Source: Leptolyngbya sp. FACHB-60
GTDB lineage: Bacteria; Cyanobacteriota; Cyanobacteriia; Phormidesmidales; Phormidesmidaceae
Assembly: GCF_014695775.1 (NCBI RefSeq)
Contig: NZ_JACJOX010000028.1
Span: forward strand, 1 to 64,000
Length of the DNA: 64,000 nucleotides
Direction of reading: 5' to 3'
The translations under genes and the position numbers were made by a program. The notes under the pieces are model-generated. The model ran no database searches. It was not told the DNA's origin and saw nothing but the letters and a program-made list of their open reading frames with translations. Of the stretch, positions 25,427 to 34,760 are shown in pieces. Position 1 is the first letter of the stretch, and every line of letters begins with the position of its first letter.

Positions 25427-25870
25427 ATGGACGTTTTTCAAGCTAGGTTTGAGCATCTTGAAGCAGTAGCAAAACTGTTTGACCAATATCGAGTTTTTTA
25501 CCAAGCCCCGTCAGACTTTGAGGCAGCAAAAACATTCATAAGCAAGTGTCTTCAGGAAAACAGCTCAACAATATTCGTAGTCTGCCATCACGATAAAATT
25601 ATTGGATTTACGCAGCTTTATCCCACTTTTTCTTCCGTATCCATGAAGCGTGTTTGGGTTCTAAACGACTTGTTTGTAGAGGAAGCCTATAGAAATAGGG
25701 GAATGGCAGGTTTGTTGCTGAATGCAGCAGCAGAATTTGCGAAGACAACCGATGCCGCCCGCATTATTCTAGCGACGCAAGCCTCTAATACCCCGGCTCA
25801 GTCCCTTTATGAATCGCGGGGCTACTGTCGAGACGAAGCGTTTTATCACTACACATTGTCGCTGGCATGA
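25427..25870 (+). CDS. GNAT-family N-acetyltransferase
   Basis: 147 aa single GNAT domain. The acetyl-CoA pyrophosphate loop is visible as LFVEEAYRNRGMAGLLLNAAAEFA (key RNRGMA), followed by the family strand IILATQASNTPAQSLYESRGY. It transfers an acetyl group from acetyl-CoA to an amine; the acceptor is unknown. Start ATG 25427 follows a GAGA-type ribosome binding site. It is divergent from the MocR-type gene and could share its operator. The 132-base gap before the next GNAT gene makes a common transcript possible but not certain. Confidence 0.88.
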   Translation: MDVFQARFEHLEAVAKLFDQYRVFYQAPSDFEAAKTFISKCLQENSSTIFVVCHHDKIIGFTQLYPTFSSVSMKRVWVLNDLFVEEAYRNRGMAGLLLNAAAEFAKTTDAARIILATQASNTPAQSLYESRGYCRDEAFYHYTLSLA

Positions 25871-26002
25871 TTTGTGTCTCAAGCAATCCTATCTGACACC
25901 CCAAAAAACTGAGAAAAACTTTTGGGGGCTATTTGCAGACCTGTATATGAAATTTTAAACTGACCTTTTAAAACAACAGATCTTCTAACTATTCACAGCC
26001 CT

Positions 26003-26494
26003 ATGTCGCTGCCAAGTCCTATCACTATTCGAGCTAGCAATACTACAGAAGATGCGGTGATTGCCGAGCATTTTTACCGTATGTGGCGCGATCTGGGGGT
26101 TTCTGAGGGCAATATTCAACCCAACTGGTTAGATATCTCCTTAGATTTTGTTCAAACAGCTCGGCATAACCTTGACTACCAGACTTTTGTGGCCATAGCT
26201 GAAGGCGCAATTGTGGGCTCAGTCAGTGGTCAGCGCTTTGCCGGGCTGTATCCCCCAATTTTGTTGCCCACCCATCGCCAGTACGGCTACATCTGGGGCG
26301 TCTATGTGGAGCCTGCCTATCGCAATCAGGGTGTGGCCACCCGCCTGACCCGACTGATGGTGGACTATCTCCGAGGCATTGGTTGCACCAAAATTGTGCT
26401 CAATGCGGCCCCCAAGGCGCGATCGCTCTACCAAAAGCTGGGCTTTAGCGAGAGCAACTTGATGGAGCTCAATCTCGTATCCCAGGAGGGTTAA
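26003..26494 (+). CDS. GNAT-family N-acetyltransferase
   Basis: 163 aa, a different GNAT branch from its neighbour. The CoA loop reads VEPAYRNQGVATRLTRLMVDYL, with IVLNAAPKARSLYQKLGF after it. The acceptor substrate cannot be inferred. Its stop is directly followed by the start of the transglutaminase-like gene (26495), so the two are translationally linked. The operon probably continues into the PNPOx-like gene. Confidence 0.88.
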   Translation: MSLPSPITIRASNTTEDAVIAEHFYRMWRDLGVSEGNIQPNWLDISLDFVQTARHNLDYQTFVAIAEGAIVGSVSGQRFAGLYPPILLPTHRQYGYIWGVYVEPAYRNQGVATRLTRLMVDYLRGIGCTKIVLNAAPKARSLYQKLGFSESNLMELNLVSQEG

Positions 26495-27124
26495 ATGTCG
26501 ATTGCCTTACCGATTGCTCTGATTCCCGAGGCGGCCTGCCTTGTCGACTATCAACTACCATCGGCGTTAGTAGACAGTGAGCACCCGGCCATTGCCACCC
26601 TGGCGCGATCACTCACCGCAGCGACCCCTTCACCCATGGCGCAGGTCAAGATTGTCTACGAATGGGTGCGCGATCGCATCGCCCACACCTACGACATCCA
26701 GGCCGAACTTGTCACCTGCACCGCCTCCGAAGTGCTGGCCCAGGGCCACGGCTTCTGCTTTGCAAAAGCCCATCTGCTGGCCGCTCTGCTGCGCCACTGC
26801 GGCATTCCCACCGGGTTTTGCTACCAACGTCTCGTGTTTGACGATGCCCAGCCCACCCACCACACCCTGCACGGCCTTAACGCCGTCTACCTGAGCGAGC
26901 TAGACCGCTGGGTGCGGCTCGATGCGCGAGGCAATAAGCCTGGGGTGCAAGCCGATTTCAACGGCGATGACCACCGCGAACAGCTCGCCTTCCCCATCCG
27001 CCCCCACCTCGGCGAAGTTGACTACCCCACCATTTACGCCCAACCCCACCCTCTAGTCATCACCGCCCTACAAACCCACCCCACCGCCGCCAATCTAATT
27101 GCCCACTTACCCACTTCTCTATAG
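26495..27124 (+). CDS. transglutaminase-like cysteine protease-fold protein
   Basis: 209 aa with a transglutaminase-like core. The catalytic Cys lies in GHGFCFAKAHLLAALLR, the His in TLHGLNAVYL, and the Asp in WVRLDARGNKPG, so the Cys-His-Asp triad is complete. There is no signal peptide, suggesting a cytosolic peptidase or amide-cleaving enzyme rather than protein cross-linking. The N-terminus (ALIPEAACLVDYQLP) is a short strand-rich extension. It starts at the base after the GNAT stop and the PNPOx-like gene follows 31 bases after its own end. Confidence 0.85.
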   Translation: MSIALPIALIPEAACLVDYQLPSALVDSEHPAIATLARSLTAATPSPMAQVKIVYEWVRDRIAHTYDIQAELVTCTASEVLAQGHGFCFAKAHLLAALLRHCGIPTGFCYQRLVFDDAQPTHHTLHGLNAVYLSELDRWVRLDARGNKPGVQADFNGDDHREQLAFPIRPHLGEVDYPTIYAQPHPLVITALQTHPTAANLIAHLPTSL

Positions 27125-27155
27125 CTCATCCCCTTCACCCTTTTACCCAAGTCCC

Positions 27156-27815
27156 ATGTCCCAAACTCCTCTCTCCCCCACCCCCCGCACCCAAGTCAAG
27201 TGCCTCCCTCAGCGAGCCAGCTACGATTGCTCCCAGGTTCATGCCATTCTCGACGAAGGGCTGGTCTGTCACCTAGGCTTTGTCGTCCAAGGGCAACCCT
27301 TTGTCATTCCCACCGCCTACGGTCGCATGGGCGATCGGGTCTACATCCACGGCTCCCCGGCCAGCCGCCTATTGACTACTCTGGAGCAGGGAGTGGAGGT
27401 CTGCCTCACCGTCACCCTGCTCGACGGGTTGGTAATGGCCCGTTCAGCGTTTCACCACTCCATGAACTACCGCTCGGTGGTGCTGTTTGGCACCGCCACC
27501 CGAGTGGATGATGCCGACGAAAAGCTAGCAGCGCTCAAAGCCTTTACCGACCACGTTGTGCCTGGCCGGTGGGATGAAGTGCGCCCACCCACCGCCCCAG
27601 AATTGGCGGGTACCCTGGTGCTGGCCCTGCCCATTGCCGAGGCCTCGGTTAAGGTGCGCAGCGGCCCACCCCTCGATGCCGCTGCCGACTATGCCCTGCC
27701 GGTCTGGGCGGGGGAAATTCCTCTGGCGGTCACCGCTGCCGCCGCCGTTACCGACCCCCAGTGCTCGCCAGAAGTTGCGATTCCCGACTATGCCCAGCGC
27801 TATCAGCGAGGATGA
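27156..27815 (+). CDS. PNPOx-like FMN-binding split-barrel protein
   Basis: 219 aa from ATG 27156. An upstream in-frame start at 27099 would lie inside the previous gene and add proline-rich sequence. The domain is the pyridoxamine-5'-phosphate-oxidase-like split barrel: VCHLGFVVQGQPFVIPTAYGRMGDRVYIHG and SAFHHSMNYRSVVLFGTA carry the family pattern. Members bind FMN, F420 or heme. This group is close to the flavin-binding MSMEG-type/NimA-like proteins. The presence of a MocR/PdxR-type regulator nearby may link it to vitamin B6 or flavin redox. That is inference. Confidence 0.85.
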   Translation: MSQTPLSPTPRTQVKCLPQRASYDCSQVHAILDEGLVCHLGFVVQGQPFVIPTAYGRMGDRVYIHGSPASRLLTTLEQGVEVCLTVTLLDGLVMARSAFHHSMNYRSVVLFGTATRVDDADEKLAALKAFTDHVVPGRWDEVRPPTAPELAGTLVLALPIAEASVKVRSGPPLDAAADYALPVWAGEIPLAVTAAAAVTDPQCSPEVAIPDYAQRYQRG

Positions 27816-27880
27816 TACATTGCTAAATTAGCTCTTGGCTGTGGGCAAGAATCGACGTGATTCTTGCCTATGATCACGGC

Positions 27881-29167
27881 CTAATCAATGGATGCTGCCT
27901 CACTCTTTTCCTGTGAGCCAAGATTTGAATTTTTTCCTTGGCTAGATAGCTTTTCGCGGAGCCCTACCATGCGGGTATAAGCTTGCCAGTTAGCTGCTTT
28001 GCGCCTTAGCTTTTCCTTGAGCGGCTTAGCCGCTAGAGTGTAGCCGCCATCAGCCCCATCGACAAAATGAACTTCATGCCCATTGCGCTCAAACACTAGA
28101 CAGGTCATCAAAGCTCGATCTGAAACGTGTATGCCGTAGACGAGGTTGCCTTCACGCGATTGAGCATCGAGGTAGTCGGTCAGCTTTTCTCGCTGATTGG
28201 CATCACCTGAGATGATCATCCGCAACATGTCATCAAATTTCTTGTAGTCACTGGCAGACTGCACCACCTGCTTATACGCACCCCAGTTGATACCGCCAAC
28301 TTTAAGGTTCAACCTCATATAGATCGAACCCAAAATGTTGTCTATCTTAAGGTTCCAGATATAGCGCCAGCGAGATAGCCAGTTGGAGGGCTGCGATCGC
28401 AGCTTGGCTTGGGGGAGCAGTTTCTCAGTTCTTAGAGATAGATTGAGATTTTGCAGCCCAACTGGGTGAAAGTCATCCTCAGTACCATAGATCTCCTGGA
28501 TCTTCTCAAGCACGTCGTGATACAGGGCATTATTTGCCGCTGGGCTATGGGTGGTTGCTAGCACCAGCAGCGTTACCGTTTCCCCATGCCTGCTGGCGAT
28601 ATCCTGCCAGCGGCACTCTAACCCTGACAGGTTCGCTGGGGAAATCTCGACATCACTGATTTGATAGCGACTGGCCGTTTCAGAAGATTTCACTAATTCT
28701 GTTGCGTGGTTTAATCCTCCGCCGACGAAAACAGCTTGGTGATACTGCTCTGCTACCTTGAGCTTTGCCAGCTTCACCTCAAACCCTGCTTGGCTAGCCG
28801 TTGTCACTGGAACAATTCCGACCCGAAGCTCAAGGTTAAATTCTCTTTGGGCTAGCTGTTGTAGGGCTAGCAGAGGCGACTTTACCTTCTCTAATACGGT
28901 AGAGGGAACTAGAAGAGAAGCTCCATCGCCGCCAAACACATAGGGAACTTCAAGCGGTTTAACGGCATTGAGTACCGCTGCAATGGAAGAAGCGCCTAAG
29001 AGATTGACTTCCTTATAGCGTCCTGCCTCAATCGCCTCCGTAGAGCCTCTAACATCCGCGATGATTATGTACCAGTCGCTTGGTACTGGAAGCAGATTGT
29101 TGGCATCGATCGCACTGAGCAGGTTGTCTATCGCAGGTAAGTCAGCGTAGAAACGTTCTGTAGACAT
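27881..29167 (-). CDS. DUF3095 family protein
   Basis: 428 aa from ATG 29167. A GTG at 29242 would add 25 residues without domain similarity. The N-terminal ~200 residues (WYIIIADVRGSTEAIEAG, VPYVFGGDGASLLVP) have the pattern of a nucleotide-cyclase/GGDEF-like fold, while the rest is specific to DUF3095. The conserved FGGDGAS loop suggests nucleotide binding. No signal peptide or membrane segment. Activity is unknown in the family as far as I know. It is isolated from its neighbours by remnant DNA upstream. Confidence 0.85.
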   Translation of the reverse strand: MSTERFYADLPAIDNLLSAIDANNLLPVPSDWYIIIADVRGSTEAIEAGRYKEVNLLGASSIAAVLNAVKPLEVPYVFGGDGASLLVPSTVLEKVKSPLLALQQLAQREFNLELRVGIVPVTTASQAGFEVKLAKLKVAEQYHQAVFVGGGLNHATELVKSSETASRYQISDVEISPANLSGLECRWQDIASRHGETVTLLVLATTHSPAANNALYHDVLEKIQEIYGTEDDFHPVGLQNLNLSLRTEKLLPQAKLRSQPSNWLSRWRYIWNLKIDNILGSIYMRLNLKVGGINWGAYKQVVQSASDYKKFDDMLRMIISGDANQREKLTDYLDAQSREGNLVYGIHVSDRALMTCLVFERNGHEVHFVDGADGGYTLAAKPLKEKLRRKAANWQAYTRMVGLREKLSSQGKNSNLGSQEKSEAASID

Positions 29168-29821
29168 ACTTGGGGGCCGCTGTAGCGTGAACAGAAGTTT
29201 TGGAAAAGCGCTCTGTTGGGTTGACTCGTTAAGTGTGCCCACTTATACAACAAGAACAACTCTATTCCCTTGCGCACAAGCATCTTGATCGCCAGGTTGC
29301 GTCGATGCAAGACAAATTCATTTGTGTAGCCTGTGGTCGTTAGTTTATCGACGCCTACAAACCCCACTGAGAGTACTCGGTTTGACGTTGGTCAGCACCA
29401 GGTTGCAGCGCCAGCGACCATCGCTCCAGAGCCCAACGGTTTCATAGAGCCGGGCTTCGCCACAGCAGCGGCCCCACTCGTCTGACCGCTGCATATCAGC
29501 ACTGTCACCATCCAGGCCAGCGCTTTGAGGTGCCGCGGGTCGCGGCGATGGCTACATTAGTGCAATAACGGCAACATTTGATCATAACGATAGGTGTGGC
29601 TGGCATGGTACCGACCCGGAGATGATGCAAATTTTAGCGTCTCATGTCAGCTCACCTTTTTGGCCTCGTTGGGCGAGGCTTCAACTCTTTCAACCACTTT
29701 GTTAGGCAGTCTGGGGTTTGTGACCGTGTTTGAATCGTCGTGGTAGGTTGGCATAACGGCTGGTTAGGCATAGGTTCTATCCCGCTTCGTTAGAGCGTAG
29801 GTTGAGGAGGCGATTCAAGGC
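29168..29821. other. gene-free region with transposase debris
   Basis: About 650 bases. 29375-29545 holds an IS4-type transposase remnant, listed separately. The rest (29550-29800) is a mix of short repeats such as GGTAGGTTGGCATAACGGCTGGTTAGGCATAGG-like segments (paired GGTTGGCATA / GGTTAGGCATA) and the leader of the TolC-like gene, with GAGGAGG at 29803-29809 as its likely ribosome binding site. Confidence 0.5.
29375..29545 (-). pseudogene. IS4-family transposase remnant
   Basis: Read on the minus strand, one frame gives DPRHLKALAWMVTVLICSGQ, the N-terminal signature of a cyanobacterial IS4-type transposase. A shifted frame then gives GEARLYETVGLWSDGRWRCNLVLTNV, a piece from the middle of the same protein. 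Several hundred internal bases and both ends are missing, so this is a deletion remnant and cannot be active. Confidence 0.65.
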
Positions 29822-31378
29822 ATGGCAACTTTACCAGTATTAGCTAGCCAGCACATCGCCTTAGTCTGGTTAGGAGTAGCCCTGTGGTTAGGTCACGATG
29901 GTGCAGTTGTTTCTCCAGCCCTAGCAGAATCGCAACCATTAATCGAGCTTCCCTCAGAATCTGACTTATTTTCACCGCGCGATGAAACGTCTGAGCTAGT
30001 CATTCTTACCCTACCCGACTTGCTTAACCTGACTCTAGAGGGCAACCGTGAGCTACGCAACCAGGCTCTAGGGCGTATTGTGCAGCGGCAGCAGCTCGCC
30101 GCCGCCGAGCAAACTTTTAACCCACGTTTAACGCCAACCCTGCGGGTTGATGCCACCCGCAGTCGCTTTGGTAACGGCGGTGATGCAGAGTCAATTCCGG
30201 GCTCGGTGCTGCTGGGGGGCAGTGACACCGACCTCGATCAACAAGTACGGCTCGACACTACCCTCACCACCCGCCTGGGCACCAGCTTTGAGCTGGGGCT
30301 AACGCCCTTCGAGGGCGGGCAATCCCTGCAATTTAGGGTCAGCCAACCCCTGCTGCGGGGCTTCGGCACCGCCGTCAACGAAGCCCCGCTCAACCAGGCC
30401 CACCTAGGCGAAACTCGTAACCAGCTGGCCTTGCGCAGTACCGTCATCGACACCCTGACCACTGCCATTCTCGGCTACAACAATCTGATCAACGCCCAAG
30501 CCCAGGTCGAGATTCAGACCCAGGCATTGGAGCGGCGGCAGCAGCAGCTCGACATTTTGCAGGCCCTCGTAAACGCTGGGCGGTTGGCTCCCATTGAGCT
30601 GTTTGACCCCGAGCGATCGCTAGCCGATGCCCAGCGCAGTCTAGTCGATGCCCAAAACCAGCTCGACCAGGCCAACAGCACCCTACTGAATCTAATTGGC
30701 ACCGATCGCAACCTGCGCTTTGTTACATCGGTAGACACCATCACCGAGCTGTTTGCCGCCGCCGCTACCCAGTTGGCCACCTACCAGCCCGAAGCCCTGG
30801 TGACCCTGGCCCTAGCCCAACGCACCGACTACCAGCAGGCCCAGCTTCAGCGGCAGCAGCAGGAACTTGATCTGCTAGTGGCTCAAGATAACCTGCGCTG
30901 GCAGCTCGATGCCGTCGCCGACGGCACCCTGGGCGATGGCTCCCGTAGCGTTATGGGGCTAGTGGCCACCCGCACCTTTGGCGATCCCCAACCTGAAACC
31001 AATCGTCTGACTGGCGACATTACCCTACAACAGCAGGACAACACCCTAGCTCAGCTGCAAGACCAGATTCGCAACGATGTCATCGCCGGGCTCAATGAGG
31101 CTCAGGCTAGCTTGAGCCAGGTGGTCGCCGCAGAACGAGCTACCCTCAACGCTCGACGTCAGCTCGAAGCAGCCCAGGAGCAGTTTCGCCTAGGGCGGGG
31201 CAACATTACCCTGTTTCAGCTGATCAATCAAGAAGAGGCACTGGTGACGGCTGAAACTAACGAGCTGGAGGCCCGCATCGCCTTCCTCAACAGCGTTGCC
31301 CAGCTAGAGCAGACTGTGGGCATTACGTTCGATCTCTGGGCGACGGAGCTAGAGATTGCTCCTGAGTTGCAGGAGTAG
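29822..31378 (+). CDS. TolC-family outer-membrane channel protein
   Basis: 518 aa. An N-terminal hydrophobic stretch (LVWLGVALWLG) ending near SPALAES reads as a Sec signal peptide. The mature part has the duplicated coiled-coil architecture of TolC/OEP proteins: long Gln/Ala/Leu-rich helices (QNQLDQANSTLLNLIG, QLEAAQEQFRLGRGNITLFQL) with strand blocks GTSFELGLTPF and FRVSQPLLRGFG. It forms an outer-membrane trimeric channel for efflux or type I secretion. No inner-membrane pump adjoins. The ABC exporter pair at 18.7-22.3 kb and the polysaccharide locus are possible but unproven partners. Confidence 0.88.
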   Translation: MATLPVLASQHIALVWLGVALWLGHDGAVVSPALAESQPLIELPSESDLFSPRDETSELVILTLPDLLNLTLEGNRELRNQALGRIVQRQQLAAAEQTFNPRLTPTLRVDATRSRFGNGGDAESIPGSVLLGGSDTDLDQQVRLDTTLTTRLGTSFELGLTPFEGGQSLQFRVSQPLLRGFGTAVNEAPLNQAHLGETRNQLALRSTVIDTLTTAILGYNNLINAQAQVEIQTQALERRQQQLDILQALVNAGRLAPIELFDPERSLADAQRSLVDAQNQLDQANSTLLNLIGTDRNLRFVTSVDTITELFAAAATQLATYQPEALVTLALAQRTDYQQAQLQRQQQELDLLVAQDNLRWQLDAVADGTLGDGSRSVMGLVATRTFGDPQPETNRLTGDITLQQQDNTLAQLQDQIRNDVIAGLNEAQASLSQVVAAERATLNARRQLEAAQEQFRLGRGNITLFQLINQEEALVTAETNELEARIAFLNSVAQLEQTVGITFDLWATELEIAPELQE

Positions 31379-31610
31379 GTAAGGAGATAACGCAAACGGC
31401 AGGTTTTTTCGTTTCACATCATTCCCCTTCAGCTTGGTGCCCAGCCAATATTTTCTATGGAATTGCCTTGCTAAGTCTTACAGAGCAGGGGGTTATCCCC
31501 TTAGAAGTAGCCGTTGCCGCTCAACTTCTGCCCCAAAAACCCATCGTGAGATAGACGGCCCTACGAGAAACATCCGTGAACATACTTAAATAACGAGTTC
31601 TCCTACCGCC

Positions 31611-31832
31611 ATGCTAGACGTCATAAGTTCTACGGTTAGGCCGCTGCTGCTGGATGATCAAGTGCTGGAGGTAGCTTACCGACTCTATATGACTGCTCCC
31701 CAGGGTGGCTCTCCCGCCATCAGCCTCAAGCGGTTATCAGAAATGACTGGCAAAACGCCCCTAAAATGTCGCAACGCCATTGTGGAAGCCAATGGGTTGG
31801 GTCGCTTCCCCGACTGCGAGTTACATCCGTAG
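31611..31832 (+). CDS. small hypothetical protein
   Basis: 73 aa. The sequence has protein-like content, with an amphipathic N-terminal half (LLLDDQVLEVAYRLYM) and a helix-turn-helix-like C-terminal half (SLKRLSEMTGKTPLKCRNAIVEANGLG). It might bind nucleic acid or a partner, but I do not recognise a family. It is monocistronic, with 232 bases upstream and ~115 before the ClC gene. No ribosome binding site of note precedes ATG 31611. Confidence 0.6.
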   Translation: MLDVISSTVRPLLLDDQVLEVAYRLYMTAPQGGSPAISLKRLSEMTGKTPLKCRNAIVEANGLGRFPDCELHP

Positions 31833-31947
31833 CAGTCCGATTAAAGGCTACACTTTGGGATAGTTAAGGGAAGACTGCACTGAGTTGGGTATTGCCCCTT
31901 TCTCTTGCTGTGGTTTACCGTATCCCTGTCATGATGCTGCCCCTGTG

Positions 31948-34545
31948 ATGTTGTTAAAGCGCCTGGAACCCTTGCTGAGCCGCAAGCGGGTAGCCATTGT
32001 TGAGGCGTGTGTCATCGGGCTGGTGTCGGGGCTAGCGGCGGTGCTGCTCAAGCAGGGGGTCGAGCTGCTGACCTTGTGGCGTACCTCCACCACATTACCC
32101 TTATGGCTGGCGCTACCCACAATCGGTTTGGTGGGCGGCTGGCTGTCAGGCTGGTCGGTTGAACGACTGGCTCCGGAGGCGTCGGGTAGCGGCATTCCTC
32201 AAGTCAAAGCAGCGCTCGGTTTTGCCAAAATTCCGCTGAATCTGCGGGTAGCGCTGGTGAAGCTGGGCAGTACTCTCTTGGCGTTGGGGTCAGGCCTTTC
32301 TTTGGGACGGCAGGGGCCGACAGTGCAAATTGGTGCTGGCTTGGCAGCGGAACTCAGCCGCTGGGTGCCAACCTCGCCCGAATATCGGCGGCAGCTAATT
32401 TCTGCTGGTGCAGCTGCCGGTCTGGCCGCCGGTTTTAATGCTCCCATTGCTGGGGTGCTGTTTGTTGTCGAAGAGCTGCTGCAAGATTTTTCTGACCTGA
32501 CCCTGGGAAGCGCTATTTTGGCGTCGTTTATTGGGGCGGTGGTGTCACGGCTGCTGGGGGGGCAGGGGCTGAATTTAACCATGGATGCCCGGCCGATTAG
32601 CCTATCGGTACACGACCTGCCCTTTTTGATCATTTTGGGGTTGATGGCCGGGCTGCTGGGGTCACTATTTCGGCGGGGCATTTTTGGCAGTTTGGCCTTC
32701 TTTCGCCAGTTTAAGCGGTTGGGATTGCCGGGGCGCATCGGCCTGGCGGGGCTGATTACGGGCCTAGCGGGGGTGTTTGTGCCGGTGGCGGCAATCGATA
32801 ATACTGGGCTACAAGAATTTTTGGTGACGGGCTCAGCTGGGTGGCAGATGATTGCGATCGCATTTGTCGCCAAGTTTCTGCTAACGCTGCTGGCCTACGG
32901 CTCCGGGGCACCGGGGGGAATTTTTGCTCCCTCGCTGGTGCTGGGCGCGGCGTTAGGGTGTCTGGTGAGCTTTTTCGCTCAGAGCGTTTATACCGGCTTT
33001 GGGGCCTGGCCCCTACCGGCTGATTTAGCCACCACCACCACCTACGCGCTGACAGGCATGGGTGCGTTCTTTAGCGCGGTAACGGGGGTGCCGATTACCG
33101 CTATCGTCATCGTGTTTGAGATGACCGCCAACTTTAACCTGGTGCTACCTCTGATGATTGGCTCGGGGGTTGCCTACCTAATTGCCGATCGCGCCAACGA
33201 CGGCTCCATCTACAACCGCCTGCTCGCCCTCCAAGGCATTCATCTAGAGCCGGTGCCCCAAGCCAACAACCCCTGGGGTCACCTTAAGGCCGCCGATTTA
33301 ATGCAGCGTCGGGTCGAAACCCTCTCTAGCCAAATGAGCCTGACAGAAGTTGCGCAAGCCTTCTCGCGATCGCACCATCGCGGCTTTCCGGTGCTCGAAG
33401 ACGGTCGCCTAGTAGGCATTGTCACCCAGAGCGACTTGAGCGATTCCACCACCCAGGGGCTAGACGACTACGCTGCCCTGGCCGATATTATGACTCCTCA
33501 CCCGGTTACCGTGGCCCCCGATGCCACTCTGCCCCGAGTGCTGCATCTGCTCAACCGGCTCAAGCTCAGCCGCCTGCCCGTCACCCAAGGTAACAAGCTG
33601 GTGGGCATCATCACCCGCGCCGACATTATTCGCGCTGAGTGCGACCAGGTCAGCGGCGACCAGCTCAAACTCGGCCCCCAGGCCGAACCCTCCTACGTGG
33701 TGTTTCAGCAGCAGGCCCCCGCCACTGGCCAGGGACGGCTGTTGCTGCCCCTGGCCGACCCCCGCACCGCGCCAGATTTGATCAAGATCGCGGCGGCGAT
33801 CGCCCATGGCCTGCACTACGAACTGGAATGTATCCATGTCGTCCCCGTGCCTCGCAGCATCGCCCCCGCCGAAGCCAAAGTCGATTTGCAGAAGGTAGAG
33901 CCCCTGCGCCAGCTCGCCCTTTCCTACGCCGAAAATAGCGGGCTGTCGGTGCATTTTCAGGTGCGGGCGGCCCACGAAATTGGCCGCACCCTGCTCGAAG
34001 TGATTAAAGAGCGCCACATCGACTTAGTGCTAATGGGCTGGCACCATCCCAATCTCACCCCCGGTCGGGTAATCAGCGGTGTCGTCGACACCCTGATTCG
34101 CCAGGCCCCCTGCCAGGTAGTGGTGGTGCGTCCCGGCCGCAACCTTACCTTTAACCATTGGTTAATTCCCACTGCGGGTGGCCCCAATGCCCAGAGCGCC
34201 CAAGCCCTGCTGCCCGGCCTGCTCACCCTAGGTAACTCCCCCGAGATTCAGCTCTGCACTATTTGCCACCCTGAAAAGGGCGAGTGCCTCACCCTCCAGC
34301 ACCTCTCTGAAATGGCTAACGGCCTAGAAGAAACCCTGCGCCGCCCGGTGTATACCCAGGTGTTGACCCATCCCTCGGTCTCGGATGCGATCGTTGATAT
34401 GGCGAATTTGTGTCACAGCGACGCCATACTGCTTGGCGCTTCCCGCGAAAATTTGCTTAGCCAGGTCATCAAGGGCAATGTGCCGCTAGAAATTGCCCAA
34501 AGCACTCACATCACCGTCATCCTGTTGCGTCAAGTTGAAGGCTAA
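31948..34545 (+). CDS. ClC anion channel/transporter with CBS pair and Usp domains
   Basis: 865 aa from ATG 31948. A TTG-started frame from 31885 adds a cysteine-rich stretch unlike the family. Residues ~15-415 are a ClC membrane domain with GSGIPQ (filter), GRQGP, VVEELLQDF (proton glutamate retained) and GAPGGIFAPSLVLGA. Residues ~440-560 are two CBS domains that bind adenine nucleotides. Residues ~590-865 are tandem UspA-like domains, with GWHHPNLTPGRVISGVVDTL carrying an ATP-binding-like loop. The gating glutamate of GREGP is glutamine here (residue 122, codon CAG 32311-32313). In the E. coli exchanger that change uncouples proton transport, so a chloride channel or altered exchanger is likely. 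Confidence 0.9.
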   Translation: MLLKRLEPLLSRKRVAIVEACVIGLVSGLAAVLLKQGVELLTLWRTSTTLPLWLALPTIGLVGGWLSGWSVERLAPEASGSGIPQVKAALGFAKIPLNLRVALVKLGSTLLALGSGLSLGRQGPTVQIGAGLAAELSRWVPTSPEYRRQLISAGAAAGLAAGFNAPIAGVLFVVEELLQDFSDLTLGSAILASFIGAVVSRLLGGQGLNLTMDARPISLSVHDLPFLIILGLMAGLLGSLFRRGIFGSLAFFRQFKRLGLPGRIGLAGLITGLAGVFVPVAAIDNTGLQEFLVTGSAGWQMIAIAFVAKFLLTLLAYGSGAPGGIFAPSLVLGAALGCLVSFFAQSVYTGFGAWPLPADLATTTTYALTGMGAFFSAVTGVPITAIVIVFEMTANFNLVLPLMIGSGVAYLIADRANDGSIYNRLLALQGIHLEPVPQANNPWGHLKAADLMQRRVETLSSQMSLTEVAQAFSRSHHRGFPVLEDGRLVGIVTQSDLSDSTTQGLDDYAALADIMTPHPVTVAPDATLPRVLHLLNRLKLSRLPVTQGNKLVGIITRADIIRAECDQVSGDQLKLGPQAEPSYVVFQQQAPATGQGRLLLPLADPRTAPDLIKIAAAIAHGLHYELECIHVVPVPRSIAPAEAKVDLQKVEPLRQLALSYAENSGLSVHFQVRAAHEIGRTLLEVIKERHIDLVLMGWHHPNLTPGRVISGVVDTLIRQAPCQVVVVRPGRNLTFNHWLIPTAGGPNAQSAQALLPGLLTLGNSPEIQLCTICHPEKGECLTLQHLSEMANGLEETLRRPVYTQVLTHPSVSDAIVDMANLCHSDAILLGASRENLLSQVIKGNVPLEIAQSTHITVILLRQVEG

Positions 34546-34642
34546 ACTCAGAAGCGACCTAAACCTTAGCTGCCAAACTGGCGTGTAGTCATTGCCTGTA
34601 GACTCCCGATAAAACCATTTTGACCATCGTAGCGACGGCCAC

Positions 34643-34666
34643 AAAAAAGCCGCCTTTTAGGCGGCT
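34643..34666 (-). terminator. intrinsic terminator of the PTPA-CTERM gene
   Basis: AGCCGCC (34648-34654), loop TTTTA, GGCGGCT (34660-34666). On the minus strand the stem is followed by six T residues (AAAAAA at 34643-34648 on the plus strand). It is a classic Rho-independent terminator ~95 bases after the minus-strand PTPA-CTERM gene. Confidence 0.9.
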
Positions 34667-34760
34667 CGAATTCGACACAAATCACGCTAGTGATTACCAG
34701 TAGCTAACGATACGGTTACCAGCGTTCATAGGAGGACTGGCAGCGTATTGTATTTGTGGC

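Noticed and set aside
33460..34017. 185-codon minus-strand frame in the ClC gene
   Set aside because: Antisense to the CBS/Usp coding region and without any domain of its own.
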